A stretch of 64,000 nt of DNA from the NCBI RefSeq assembly GCF_019320115.1, contig NC_089583.1, positions 80,493,928 through 80,557,927 on the forward strand, in the 5' to 3' direction. The translations under genes were made by a program, and so were the position numbers. The first letter of the stretch is position 1; each line of letters starts with the position of its first letter. Shown piece by piece: positions 32,309 through 43,506 of this stretch. This DNA is from Miscanthus floridulus (Eukaryota; Streptophyta; Magnoliopsida; Poales; Poaceae). The notes under the pieces are model-generated. The model was given only the letters and a program-made list of their open reading frames with translations, was not told the origin of the DNA and made no database searches.

Positions 32309-32662
32309 GCTCAGGTTAGATAAGTCCCCGACCAGGGACTCTACACCAACAGCTGGGCAAGGGATACCGGCGGAGCGTGGCGCGTCGCCCTGAGCTTGCG
32401 TGGTGTCGGAGCGTTCCTGCTCGCGTCGCGCCTGGCGAGTGCTACGGGAGCCGTGGCCCGGACGCTGCCTGCGCCTGGGTCGTGGGTCTGTGGTAATGTC
32501 GTCGGGCTGTGGAGCTCAGGGTCCGAGGAGTACCATATCGTATCCACATCCTAGAGACATGAACTCTAGGCTCCCGAACCATACCACCGTGCCGAGACGC
32601 AATGGTCGTACGGGGTCTGCCATCCGGAACTTGCTGGGACGATGAAGCTAACACGCAGCGTG

Positions 32663-32680
32663 CCCCTACCTGGCGCGCCA
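32663..32680 (-). other. Gypsy-1 primer-binding site
   Basis: Element strand TGGCGCGCCAGGTAGGGG, two bases inside the 5' LTR. It begins TGG as required for pairing with a tRNA CCA end. I do not assign the tRNA. Confidence 0.8.
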
Positions 32681-32682
32681 AC

Positions 32683-33973
32683 TGTCGGTGTTTCGGACCG
32701 GGGGGTCCTTAACCAACGAGTGAATTTGTGCTGCGTGCCCCTAATCCCCGATGGTGATGCAAAGAGACACAAGGTTTATACTAGTTCAGGCAATCAACGC
32801 CCTACGTCCAGTCTAAGAGATCGATCTTGTATTCCTTGCACCGGAGTGCTCGTAGTAGGGGGTTACAAGCTAGGTGAGAGAGGGAGCTAGCCCCGGGTCT
32901 CGGCCGGGGGTGGTGCGGGTTGCTTGAGGCGTTGTTCTCAAGCAGCGTAGAAGTGTGTGGTTCTATTGGTGAGTTCCTCTTTCTGCTCGTCGTTCTCCTC
33001 GTACCTAGAAATGGCCCCGGCCCCTCCCTTTTATACTCTAAGGGAGAACCAGGACGTACATATGTTGCTACATAGCGTCCGATAAGTGGGGATGGCGTGT
33101 CCGAGCCTTGCAGCCGGCCACTGTTGTGGTATGGTCGATGGAGTGGCCCCGTCCTTGTCGTGCAGAAGTGACACGCCGGTCATACTTGATCTTGTGCGTC
33201 GTGGGGCTCCAGTACAGCTTGAGGCAGGGCATGGTGGGTGACGTGCCGGTCATCGTGCGATGACGTCGTAGGGGACCAAGGCTCTGCATATGCCAAGGCC
33301 GAGCCATCGTGGGGGCTCGGCGGACATGGATCCCCAGGCTGCCGAGCCCCTGAAGCAAACTATCGAGGCTTTGGACGGAATTATTGGTCCTAGGTACCGA
33401 TTCTGAGGCCACAGTATCCTGGTCGTGGCTCCCCACGCCGCGTTGTTCTCGGAGCAGGAGTTGGCAGCACAGTGAGGCATGGGCGTCAACCATGTGCATT
33501 GTGGTGGGCACAGTGGCGGGTAACCCCTGTCCAGTCCCGCCCCCCGTCCCGTTGGCCATTCCGCTGTACTGTGCCGAGCATGCGGCCGATGTCAGTGGCA
33601 GCAGTTGGCTGAGTTAATGCGATGTGACGTTTTGTCAGAGGGACAGGTGAAGGAAGAGGCAGTGGAGTGTTGCTGAGCCTGCCTCGCGTGAGGCGGAGGG
33701 TCGGTGACCCGGTCGAGGCCTGTGACGAGAGGGGGTCGGCCGAGGCCTTCGGTGGGGGATCGCCCGAGGCCAGCGGTGAGGGGGCCTCGAGCGATACGGA
33801 GAATTGGCCGAGGCCTTTGGTGAGAGGTCGCCCGAGGCCAGCGATGAGGGGGCCTCGAGCGAGTTGAAGAGTCAGCCGAGGCCAGCGATTGTTAGCTGGT
33901 TTCGATCTTTACGAAGTCTAAGCAGTCGTTTTTTGGTTCTTGCTTAGGGTACCCCTTCTCGCGGTATCCGACA
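32683..33973 (-). repeat. Gypsy-1 5' LTR
   Basis: 1291 bp, TGTCGG to CCGACA, paired with 18258-19549. Adjoins the PBS on the left and the TSD GTCAT on the right. Confidence 0.95.
33028..33035 (-). promoter_or_regulatory. TATA box in the Gypsy-1 5' LTR
   Basis: CTTTTATA on the plus strand, TATAAAAG on the element strand, conserved at 18604-18611 in the other LTR. It is the likely core promoter of the sense genomic RNA, placing the U3/R border roughly 30 bp downstream (near 33000). Confidence 0.65.
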
Positions 33974-34293
33974 GTCATCTTTTTCGAGTTTTAGGAGGGA
34001 CCTATATATACGATAGGTCAAAGTGTTAGCAGAGGTAACATAGCTAAAGCTTTAGTAAAATTTACAAGCTAAGGCTTTTTCCCTACCTCCTCGTTTGGGT
34101 CAAAATCCTTATCCAAATCTTCCTCCGTTGGCCTCACTCTGGCTTCACATGGGAAAGAATCCTCAGTGCTTACATATCCCTCTTCTAAGTCCTTATCATC
34201 ATCATCTTCTTCTTCTTCGCCTTCAGCAGCCTCTCCTGCTCTTCCTTCTGCTCCCCCTTCTTCCTCATCACACTGCTCCTGAGTAAGCATCAC
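33974..34293 (-). pseudogene. CACTA second protein, N-terminal exon (copy B, other side of Gypsy-1)
   Basis: Minus-strand frame 34293-34069 gives a highly acidic segment (EEEEDDDDKDLEEGY) ending at a stop near 34069. The remaining sequence runs to the Gypsy-1 junction at 33973. With Gypsy-1 removed it precedes the lysine-rich segment at 18257. The homologous DNA is absent from copy A, which has an internal deletion here. Exon structure is uncertain. Confidence 0.55.
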
Positions 34294-36260
34294 TTCTAGA
34301 TCCTTTTCTAACTCGTTATTGAACTGCTCCTGAGTAAGCTGGTCCTCTAGTGCTTCTTCCTCAAGGTTGGCTGCTCATCATGCTCGGGGCATCAGGTTGC
34401 ACTGTCTGGTGTCCACAACATTATTTTGCTCTTTGTTCTAATAGATGCAAGAAAGTGTGCTTTAGGTACACGAGAAGGTATAAGAAATCAAAAAGGTCTA
34501 TAAACCAAAGTAGTCCTATAAAACAACAATTTATTAAAAAACAAGTAGTAGCAGTAGTAGAGGCATCAGAAACATGTCAATCATCATTTGATCATGAACT
34601 TTGAGCATCAAGGCATCATAACAGTGAAGAGAGGAGAAGGTAATATAGGGGTGGCTGCTAATGATGCCAAGTTCCTCACAAGTTCTTGATCATCAGCTCA
34701 TATTCCATATAATGTATGGACTTGGACAGTTTCATCATCGGCAAAACAAAGGAGAGGAGAGGAGAGAGGAGATTTGGCAAAAAAAGCAACAGATGCTTAG
34801 CAAACATAGAGCAAGTTAATACATAGGGATGTATAGTAATGCATAGTACCAGGGATTTAACACATAGGAAAAACAGCAACCAGTAGTACTAGTAGTAGGA
34901 TAGCCGTAGTATTAATAGTAGGACAATAATAGTAAGTAGTAGAAGTAATTGGAGTAGTAGTAAGACAACAATAGTACTAGCAGTAGTACTAACAGTAAGC
35001 CAGTAACTTGCAAGTAGTTGGAACTAAGCAGGAATTGAAAGTAATTGCCAAAGAATAGCTACTGATGATGAAATGTGCTTTTCATAGCTACTAACATGGA
35101 ACAGTGAAAACTTCCTAATAATAACATTGTAGGAATCACTTGACAGATGAAGCCAGCTACATGATGTTCTACGGAAATGACAAAGCTGGTGTACAGCTTT
35201 TAAAGTGCTCAAACCCTAAGGCTATCAAACAAACATCCTTTGTTTTTCATTTCATTTTATCCGAGAACTACAACCCAAAAATAGTTGAGCTGACAGTGGT
35301 GCTGCAAAATCTAAAATTGAGCAATGGGCCCGAGAGTGCAAATGGTAGAAGCATAAATTTAGAACAATTTAGAGTTCATGTAAACCACAATTTAGAACAA
35401 ACATTATAATATCTATTTTGGGAATGCTCAATGCATTTCTGGAGGACCTTAGCAATGTGTCAACATCAGAAATTCCAAAAATCATAAGCAGATCAGACAA
35501 TGTGCTCTTCACTGGTATTTTCCAGGCAAGCATGTGAGGTGGTGATTTGGTCGAGCAGTATAATGTTTGGAATTTAGTCCCAAGTTGTAGCTTAGCAATT
35601 GCATATAAAACTAATTGTGTCATCAGATTACTAAGCACCGGTAAAATTTTATATCTAGAACTAGAATAGCCTAATATTACTACAGCACTACAAGCCATTG
35701 GTTGTTACCTTCTATCATCATAGGATGGAGCTATTGCCAGCAAAAGTATGTAAAACAAAGTGGTCAACTCTAGTCATGATATTAAGGTCAACTGCAAGGT
35801 TATCGAGCAAGTCATATCTCACATATGATAGACACCAAATGAGGCAATTGGCTAGACAGCAACGCAAGTTATCACCTTAGAATGAAGAATAGCAATAGAA
35901 AGGTAAATCATTTCTCCAGCTCATGCAATATAAATAGATACACTACTTTGAACTATCCCAAAGCAAGCTTATTCCAGCAACTGTATTGCTTTAAACTAGG
36001 ATTTGCTTCTATAGTATTTAGGTAAAGTACAGCTGGTAATGAGCTAGTTCCATTGCCTGATTGGACCTATGCCCAGACGGTCACTAAAAACCAATAGCAT
36101 GCACATTGCATCAAAATAATTGGATCAGACTAGTATAGTGCCAGGCAAGTACAGAAATAGCTGAGGAGGATTATTGGCCTTACTATTTAGCTTTCAGGAC
36201 ATTCCACAAGCATGCAAATATTTAACTTCGATACTATATCACCTGTGTGCCCATATCTTT
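34294..36260. other. Spacer between the two CACTA genes (copy B)
   Basis: AT-rich, no coding signal. From 34844 on it aligns with 5178-6643 of copy A. 34294-34843 has no counterpart in copy A because of that copy's deletion. Confidence 0.65.
34881..35002. repeat. Imperfect (AGT)n trinucleotide array (copy B)
   Basis: AGTAGT runs homologous to 5217-5346, with a few substitutions between the copies. Confidence 0.85.
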
Positions 36261-38705
36261 TTAACTTCTATCACTAGTGCACTTCCTAGCCAGACTATCC
36301 TTGTGATGAACCATGTGAATCATGAGATGTGGCATTATATTAAAAAAAGGAGGTAAACACATCTCTAGTTGGTTTTGTGTCTCCACCATAAATTCATGTA
36401 GGTCACTCAGCTCTTGCTTATCAATCGTGTTCTGTGAGATCTTCGAAAAGAAGTAGCACATGCAGGTGATGGCCATTTTCAAGAACTCTGGCTTTATAGC
36501 CCTGATTACAATAGGTAGAAACACTGCCAGCATCACATGACAATCATGAGCCTTGCAGTGTGTTATTAACAAGTCCTTCATCGACACTAGCTTCTTCACA
36601 TTCGCTGAAAACCCAGTCAGGACTTTGACCCCCCTCAGGAAAGTGCATATAGCTCTCTTCTCATCTAGTGTTAGGTTGAAGCATGTCGTGGGCAGAGTGT
36701 ATTTTCCATTAGCCTTAGGTATCGGGTGAAGCTGTGGCATCACGTTTAGCTGCACCATGTCTTACTGTGATTTTAGACCATCCTTTGACTTGCCTGTGTC
36801 CATCAAGGTAGCAATAAGACTCTCAAAGACATTCTTCTACACGTGCATAGCATCAATGGCATGGGAGACCTTCAAGTCTGGCCAATAAGATAGATACTGA
36901 AAGAAGATTGATTATTTCTTGAAAGGTACGCCTTCGACAGGAGGTGTGCTTCTATCTCTGTTCATCCTATCCGGATTCTTCTTTCCATAAACGGCGCGTA
37001 TGTTTTTCACCATTCTGTACACGTGTTCTCTATTATGACGTCTCTCCGGAGGGGGTCAATCTCCAGGGTGTTGTCATAAAATCTAAAGAATAATTTGCTG
37101 CGGTACTTGTGACTTATCTTTAAGAAGCGTCGGTTCCTTAGGTAAATTATCTTCTTGGATGCATCTAGGTACACCCATGTAGTACCATCCAAGCAAACCA
37201 AGCATCCCATCTTTCCTTTGATCTGTCCAGACAAAGCAAACAGCGCGGGATAATCATTGGTAGTAACAAATATTATTGCTCTATATATGAAGTCCTCCTT
37301 TCGGAACACATCGTACATCGGTTCTCCATGCCTCCATAGCCTCTCCATTTCTTGTATCAAAGGCCCGAGAAGCACGTCTATATCAATGCCTAGTTGTTTA
37401 GGGCCAAAAAGAAGAATGGTGAGGAGAAGGTACTTCCTCTTCTGACACAACCGCATTGGGATGTTGTACATGGTCAAGATCACTGGCCAAGTGTTGTGGT
37501 CGCTCATCCTCTCATTGAAGGGATTCATTCCATCAGTGCTCAAGCCAAACCATACATTCCTTGGGTCACCGCTGAATTCTTTGTGCTTCTCATTGAACCT
37601 TTGCCACTGACTACAATCAGTTTGGTGTGCAATCTTATCGTCATTCACCTTGCGCTCATCATCCCACTATGTTATGAGTGCGACTTCTTTAGGGTTTAGG
37701 AAGATACGTCTTAAGCGGTCGGTCACTAGCAGGTACCATATTACCAAGACAGGAATTCTTCTCTGCTTTGCATTATTGCCTAATGGAGAGTCCTCTAGGG
37801 GCTGAGACTCTTGTACCATATTTTTTGTACCCTTCTTATTTCTCTTTTCCCCTGTGGAGGCTTCGTCCCCACCGTAAAGGTCATTGTTCTTGTACTGGCT
37901 GGCCCCACACTGGGGATATTTATCTAATGACTTGAATGTTTCGCCACAAAAAAAGTATACAGTGGTTGGGGCATGCATAGATTTTTTTCAACCCCTATTG
38001 TCAATGGACTTATGACCTTCTTCACTTGGTATGTGTTGGCGGGAACTGAGTTTAGTTGTGGCAGCACCCATAACAGAAGACGCAATAGATCATTGAAACT
38101 AAAGTCTGACCAGCCGTACTTAGCCTTCAGGATGAGTATCTCAAGCACAAAACATAGCAATGTCAATATGTCGAACAGCCCTTTTCAACACCATACATAG
38201 TCTCGTTCGATGCTTTTGTCACCCTTTTCAAATTTTCTAGATCTTTCGAACTCTTTAGTAAAATCTCTAGTTCAAGGGCTCAAATTATGTCCTCTAAATC
38301 ATCTTTATCTCCAATATATGCTCCACCATCATTATTGGCACCACCTTCGTCGTTACCATTCCAACCACCAGCATCACCACCTTGTTTATTGCTAAACTCA
38401 GGATCCATTCGTGCATCAAGCTCTGCTGAATATTGGGACAGGGATTCTAGGGTTTCCTCGTCGTTAACAATAACCGTTTTACCAGGATGAATCCACACTG
38501 TGTAGTCCTCAACAAATTCTCGCTTAATTAAATGTGATCTAATGATAGTCACATATGTCCATGCCATACGGTTCTTGCAATCTTTATAGGGACAAATAAT
38601 TGTATCATTATTATCTGTCAACGTCGTTGCATGCTTCTTTACAACTTCAATAAATTTATCCACCTCTTTACGGAAACCTGCCTTGAACCTTAATGAACCA
38701 TACAT
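36261..38705 (-). pseudogene. CACTA transposase, TNPD type (copy B)
   Basis: The N-terminal transposase-associated zinc region is at 38705-38280 (CPYKDCKNRMAW, then HLIKREFVEDYTVWI and an acidic tail). Next is LKAKYGWSDFSFNDLL with VPANTYQVKKVISPL (37980-38166), then a core block with FGLSTDGMNPFNERMSDH, LLFGPKQLGIDIDVLLGPL and TNDYPALFALSGQIKGKMGC (37007-37648). After a junction region comes the C-terminal block HCKAHDCHVMLAVFLPI and LEMCLPPFFNIMPHLMIH (36261-36758). These are the Transposase_21 and neighbouring domains of En/Spm TNPD. Adjacent blocks fall in different frames, and the YVHNRA-PEGS segment is deleted at 36306-36309 relative to copy A. It binds and cuts CACTA ends in intact relatives. 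Here it is broken. Confidence 0.88.
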
Positions 38706-39478
38706 CCAAGAGTTCTTATACTCTATCTTTTACAACAACAACAAAACAAACATTAAAGGACTACTTATTCATATATATATATATCAAATTAATTATTACT
38801 TGAGAATAATTGTATATACTTTAGATATATATGAATATAAATCAAATATAATTACATGAAGCATACAAACACACCATGGTAGAGAAAAATTAATTAATAG
38901 TCTATTTATCCATAAATAATTAAAATACATATTTGTTATTATAATAAATAATTTCAAAGACAACAATTAGCAACAATTATATTTTACTCAATATCTTTCA
39001 TGCAAACCCTAATCCAATTTCACCAAACATAAATTTACAAAAACAAAATTAATAAAAAAAATTAAACCCTAGATCTAGATCTACATGCACATGAAACATC
39101 CATAAAACTAACTAATTGTTCACTAAAATCAAGAAACATGAAACAAATAAGGGTATGATCTTGTTCCCCTACCTAACTTACTCAAGTACATTTAAAACCT
39201 GGGTCTAATTTGCTTCATAAGTAGCTCAAGCACCATAAGAGAGAGAGAAAAGCAAAAGTCTAATTACTCACTAATCAACCATTAAAATTTTAAAAAAGTG
39301 TAGAATAGCATTTTCTTATCTTCTACAACCTCTTCACCAAATGATTTAAGACCAAAACCTTCTCCCTTAGTAGAGCAATTTTTAGGAGGTGCCTAAGGCC
39401 TCTCCACATTTCTTTCACGAGTTGGAGTGAGTGATCCGAAGAGGAAGAAGGTGCTACAGTTTGTTTTATATGTGGATC
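38706..39478. other. AT-rich 5' region of CACTA copy B
   Basis: Upstream of the transposase start on the minus strand. Contains a short (TA)n run near 38775 and A-rich stretches, no coding signal. It would hold the transposase promoter and leader, but no single TATA box stands out. Confidence 0.6.
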
Positions 39479-39745
39479 ATTTGTAGGGGCGGCTGATGAT
39501 TGAGCCGCCCCTACAAATCACAGGTATTTATACGCGGACCATTTGTAAGGACGGCTTAATTATCAGTTGCCCCTACAAATAGCAACACCAGGAGTGGCTC
39601 GTATCACTAGCCGTCCCTGCTGTTCTATTTGTAGGAACGGCTAATCTCGTGGTTTTCGAACACGTCACTATAGGGACGGCTCTATCACCAACCGCTCATA
39701 CAATTTCTTCTGTCGCTATAAACCGTTTTTCAGACATGCACATGC
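39479..39745. repeat. CACTA subterminal repeats (copy B, right end)
   Basis: Opens with a 40-bp hairpin, 16-bp perfect arms ATTTGTAGGGGCGGCT and AGCCGCCCCTACAAAT around an 8-bp loop (39479-39518). More GGGACGGCT / AGCCGTCCC units follow to about 39730. The outermost CACTA motif is not present, so the end is degraded or slightly misplaced. Confidence 0.8.
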
Positions 39746-40732
39746 ACTCGATGCAGCAGCCATGATGGTTGCAGAAAGCGAACGGAATGGGAAATTGAAG
39801 AGAAATAATTGATGTCGGTCCTTATTGGGTTCCAATTTAGAGCTCAAATTACTAGATTCTTGCCAGCCAATGAAACTGAATGGAAAAAATTATTAAAAAA
39901 TGGACGGACAGCTCAAAATCGACGAACCTCACCTTGGCCCTTGGCCCCTGTCGTGCACCGTGGCCAGATACGAGTAGCACACACGCCGGCGGAAGTTGCG
40001 ATCTGGAGAGGCGACGGGCGTCGAAAACACGGGGGCGCCGCCGCACCTGCCGCTGTGACTTAGTGCGGCACCTGGGCAGCCCGCTTGACCCGTGCATCGG
40101 TCCGCTGAAGGATGCGAGGGGGAAAGCGACGGTTGATGAGATGGGCCCCGCGTGTGCGCCTAGCCACAGAGCTCCGCCCAGATCTGCGCTCACTCCGTCG
40201 CCCTTATTCTTCAACTGCGAGGCTTCAATCTGGTGGGTGGTGCAAGACCGGTGAACGGGAAGGCAGAGCAACAGGCCACCACGGCTCTCAGACGAGGAGA
40301 GACCACGAACGCCATCGGAGCGACGGAGGGAGTGAAAGGATAAGCCTCCTCCACCGTCTGTTTTTTTTTTTTTCTATTCGGTAGTGGACGACAGTAGGTG
40401 ACGGATGGACGGGTGTTGTACTCTGGCTATAGGGTGGGACCCACGCTAGGACCTAAAATGACATCCATTCTGGTATATTTTTTAAATGCTTCGACGACCT
40501 GTACTCTGGGACGGTGGGAGTATAGACGTATACTGGTACTACCAGATTTTCTTTTTTGATCTTGGTACTGGCCAGGCGGTAGTACATCCATTTCATGATT
40601 TCGCGCCAGTGTTGTGTTCACTGTGGACTGTTGTTGTGTGCTTAATGGGCCTGGGGCCCTTGCCTGGGCCCAATTGATCCAGTGATCGTCACTGCCAATC
40701 TAAACAAACAAATTGTACTGTAGATGTCTGTC

Positions 40733-40746
40733 GCTCTCTCTCTCTC
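40733..40746. repeat. (CT)n microsatellite
   Basis: Seven CT dinucleotides in a row between the TGGGCC motifs at 40646-40670 and the GGCCCA motifs at 40797-40847. Confidence 0.9.
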
Positions 40747-40878
40747 AAAATGGCAGATAGCTATAGATGTCGTATTCCACCATGGACCGCGTATTCGGCC
40801 CAGTACAGCAATTAGGTAGGCCTCCTCCAAGCTGAAGAAACGGCCCAAGATTTCGAGTTCTCACTGAAGCCCAGATGC

Positions 40879-40927
40879 ACAAGAATACTGTGCCTTTTGC
40901 TAAAAAAAAAACAAGAATACTGTGCCT
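40879..40927 (+). repeat. 17-bp direct repeats flanking an A-tailed 15-bp insert
   Basis: ACAAGAATACTGTGCCT occurs at 40879-40895 and 40911-40927. Between them is TTTGCT followed by nine A. This looks like the target-site duplication and poly(A) tail left by target-primed insertion of a nearly fully truncated SINE or LINE. A plain slippage duplication cannot be excluded. Confidence 0.6.
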
Positions 40928-43172
40928 ATATATATTTGAAGAAATGGGAACTTCTGTCTGCCAAACACTACAAATTCATGATGATTGGGCATATGGCTGT
41001 TCACAAAGTTTATCTTTGGCTCAGGAAATCATCTTGTCAGGTTAATTAATGCGTAAGATGTTCTTTGTTTGGGCTTATGGGCTTATTTTGGCTCGTGTTC
41101 AAGGACAGATTTCAACGTTCGTGGACTCCTACGCAAAAAGAAATTGGAAATCGACCTGTAAATTAATTAGGTATTCTGATGCGCAATAAAGCATCTGTTC
41201 CTACGATGTAACTTTTGCAAGGACTTGTTGGGAATACGTTAAACTAAACATCCCTAGTACAATCTATGTATAAATTGTTGATTGATTTTGATGTTTCGCC
41301 TATTCATCTATCGAGATTAAAAGTGCCTTGAAAAATAAATATATTGTGTTTGTATTTGCATAAGGTGTATTAGAACCTTTAGTGTCAAGTGTGTCGTGTT
41401 TTAGAGACAACTAATATTTTTATCTTTGCAACACATGGGTGGAAGTTTAGCAACTGGATTTGCTAGAGGCAATGTCTTTATATTAAGTATTTTGTTGTTA
41501 GAGAACTATTAGTTTGCTTCACTGTAAATGCAAGTATTGCGATAATTTACGCCCATAAGCATCCTTGGATGTTCAGCCTAGGATTTGTTTTATTTTATTG
41601 TCAAAAAGAACACTAAACATATGTACTCACCTTGCTGCCACCGCAAATCGTTCAGGGCATTCAAAGGGAGCTCTAGCCATGCTTTTGCTCAAGGAGGTCA
41701 TATCAAGGACCGTGATATGGTACACTTGCATACAAATAAAATTACCATGAAACAAAGAACATTTATGAGTAGATGATCATGGATTGTACTTTCATGACAC
41801 ACAGTGCGGCAGAAGACTTGGTACAACATGCATAGATGTAGTCAACATCAGGGAAGTAGTAATATGATTTGACATAATGCACAAACCATGAACAGTGCCT
41901 CTACACTCACCCAACACATACAAGGAACGAACATCGCATGTAGGTGTGCTAACACCTCACATGCAACAGCGATCTAGGGATGCGATAGACAAGGTGTCTA
42001 GAGTTTGATGGCAATCAAACATACCTTCCCTCAGGTATTGAAGCACAAGTATTGTTTCAATATATCGATGTCACTAATGGACCTTCAACGCTTGTGGCCC
42101 ATTATGACTAAAAGTCTAATGTATCAAATATATCTAAGCCTATTAGAAGATCCAACGGGCTGACTCTACGCATGCATCAGGTAGCCATCATCTTAATGTA
42201 CAACATTTGGATAGTATGACATTATATGTATTCAACCAACTATATTATGAAGCATGGAGTTCTTCATATCTCCACTCATTCGTAGATGTGGGGTCTCCAT
42301 TAAGAGAGGGTGACTTCAACAACCTCTCAAATCCAATATAAAAACTATAATGACTCACCCAGCGGTAGAGCTGCTGATAACGTGTTGAGAATCGGCCTAT
42401 CCATGGACTGCCAGATCCGTTTTCTCATTCTCAATCCCAATAAAGAGGCGTATATGTGTAGAAGTCGTATATAGGTCCGTCTTCCTTTCTTACTCCTCAA
42501 GAACAACACATAAGAACACATAAAACACAAATATATGAGGGGAGCCATATGTTTATTAGTCATTCCAGGTATACATATAGTCCATGAATATAGATAATAG
42601 CCTTCAGGGCATATATGATAACCTACAAGGTATATATGGTATGAACCCATCAATCCTCTAATTGAGAAATTCTTAACATCTTTCATTCTTGTGAATAGAA
42701 TTTTAAGTCTCCCATTCACCCTCCCTTTAGTTGCCATTTTGGTCCTTCAGACCGAGACATTTACTTTGGCATGCCACATATTGATATGTGGAAACATAAC
42801 TTGTGAGGTTTCAGCCACGGAACAATAGCATGAAATATTATTTTGTATTGACATGAAATACTTGGGAGAACAAGGTAGAGATCTGCAAAACAAAAAATTT
42901 GAGAGAAAAGGGTGGAAAAAAAATTCAAACTAGGGTTTTGTTTAGAAGAAAATGCAAGCCAGCTCATCCAACAAAAGGCAAGCCAGCCTTTTTTTAGGGG
43001 AAGAAAAGGCAAGCCAGCTCCTCCGTGACTCCTGGTTATCATGGAACAGTGGGCCAGCATCTTATTCTCTGGTCCATGATTGCTCTTGCTTCCTTGTGGT
43101 TGTGGTGGAATAATAGGCCAAACAAGCACGCATGTAATAGCGGAGACCTGAGACTGAGATATATGAGCAGGC

Positions 43173-43290
43173 AAACCACCTTCCTAAACTTTTGCAAAAG
43201 TCTGTTTTTCCTCTCTGAACTCTAAAACCGAGTAAACCACCTCCCGGAACTTTTAAAACCGTTCGTTTTACCTACATGACCGGTTATAAA
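43173..43290 (+). repeat. Two ~55-bp near repeats, 61-bp period
   Basis: Both start AAACCACCT-CC and continue -AACTTTT-AAA-C-GT-GTTTT-CCT. The block resembles dispersed grass repeats of the 'plus-strand AAACCGTTCGTTTTACC' type, but I cannot name it. Confidence 0.5.
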
Positions 43291-43506
43291 CGGTTTTCAA
43301 ATGCGGTTTTATCTTTATATTTTTTACTTATTTCGGCTGAATTTTTTAAAAATCATATTAAATCACAGAAAACCCATAAAGTAGAAAATCTAATTTTTCC
43401 ACTTTTTCTATATTGCATGCTAGAAACATTCTAACCAGAACGAATTGGTTCTAGTGTGTTGTTGGTGCAAGAAAGAGAGAGGGAGAGGTTCGCTCCCCGT
43501 CTCGTG

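Larger units (their letters stand above)
18258..33973 (-). mobile_element. Gypsy-1: Tat-like Ty3/Gypsy retrotransposon, 15.7 kb
   Basis: LTRs of 1292 and 1291 bp start TGTCGG and end CCGACA. Flanking 5-mers are GTCGT (18253-18257) and GTCAT (33974-33978), a TSD with one mismatch. PBS, PPT and gag-pol order all place it on the minus strand, inside an exon of CACTA copy B. Gag, protease, RT, RNase H, a second RNase H and integrase occupy 26198-32308; 6.6 kb beyond integrase holds tandem repeats and an antisense gene. A second RNase H plus a long 3' region with an extra antisense gene points to the Tat lineage. I count about 45 LTR differences (about 3.5%), mostly transitions, so it is clearly older than Gypsy-2 and younger than the Copia element. 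Confidence 0.95.
14392..39745 (-). mobile_element. CACTA (En/Spm) element, copy B, split by Gypsy-1
   Basis: The left terminus CACTACTACATAAAG is at 14392. The right end is the GGGGCGG-repeat zone finishing near 39745. Removing Gypsy-1 (18258-33973) leaves about 9.6 kb. The minus strand carries the transposase (36261-38705) then the Ulp1-like second gene (34293 down to 14915). The right terminal inverted repeat is not recognisable: the sequence ends CTATAAACCGTTTTTCAG where AAACCCTTTATGTAGTAGTG would be expected, so that boundary is approximate and the TSD cannot be tested. A 198-bp transposase segment present in copy A is deleted here. Probably immobile. Confidence 0.85.
39746..43501. other. 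3.8-kb spacer without a supported gene
   Basis: 39900-40340 is GC-rich with overlapping frames on both strands that match nothing. 40640-40850 holds four TGGGCC / GGCCCA motifs of the kind found in plant promoters. 41000-42740 is AT-rich without recognisable domains. 42740-43500 is spacer with AT-rich and GAGAG stretches. I see no intact gene here. Confidence 0.6.

Noticed and set aside
39852..40271. 139-codon minus-strand and 124-codon plus-strand frames in the GC-rich spacer
   Set aside because: Mutually overlapping frames of similar length with no domain; typical of GC-rich non-coding sequence.
40505..40525. TGGGACGGTGGGAGTA resembling a Stowaway terminal repeat
   Set aside because: One mismatch to the usual end, but no matching left end or TA-flanked pair within 500 bp.
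42383..42757. Possible 375-bp solo or truncated Copia LTR (TGTTGAG...GAGACA) next to CTGCTGATAACG
   Set aside because: TG...CA ends and a PBS-like TTATCAGC on the minus strand are suggestive, but there is no second LTR, no TSD and no coding remnant nearby.
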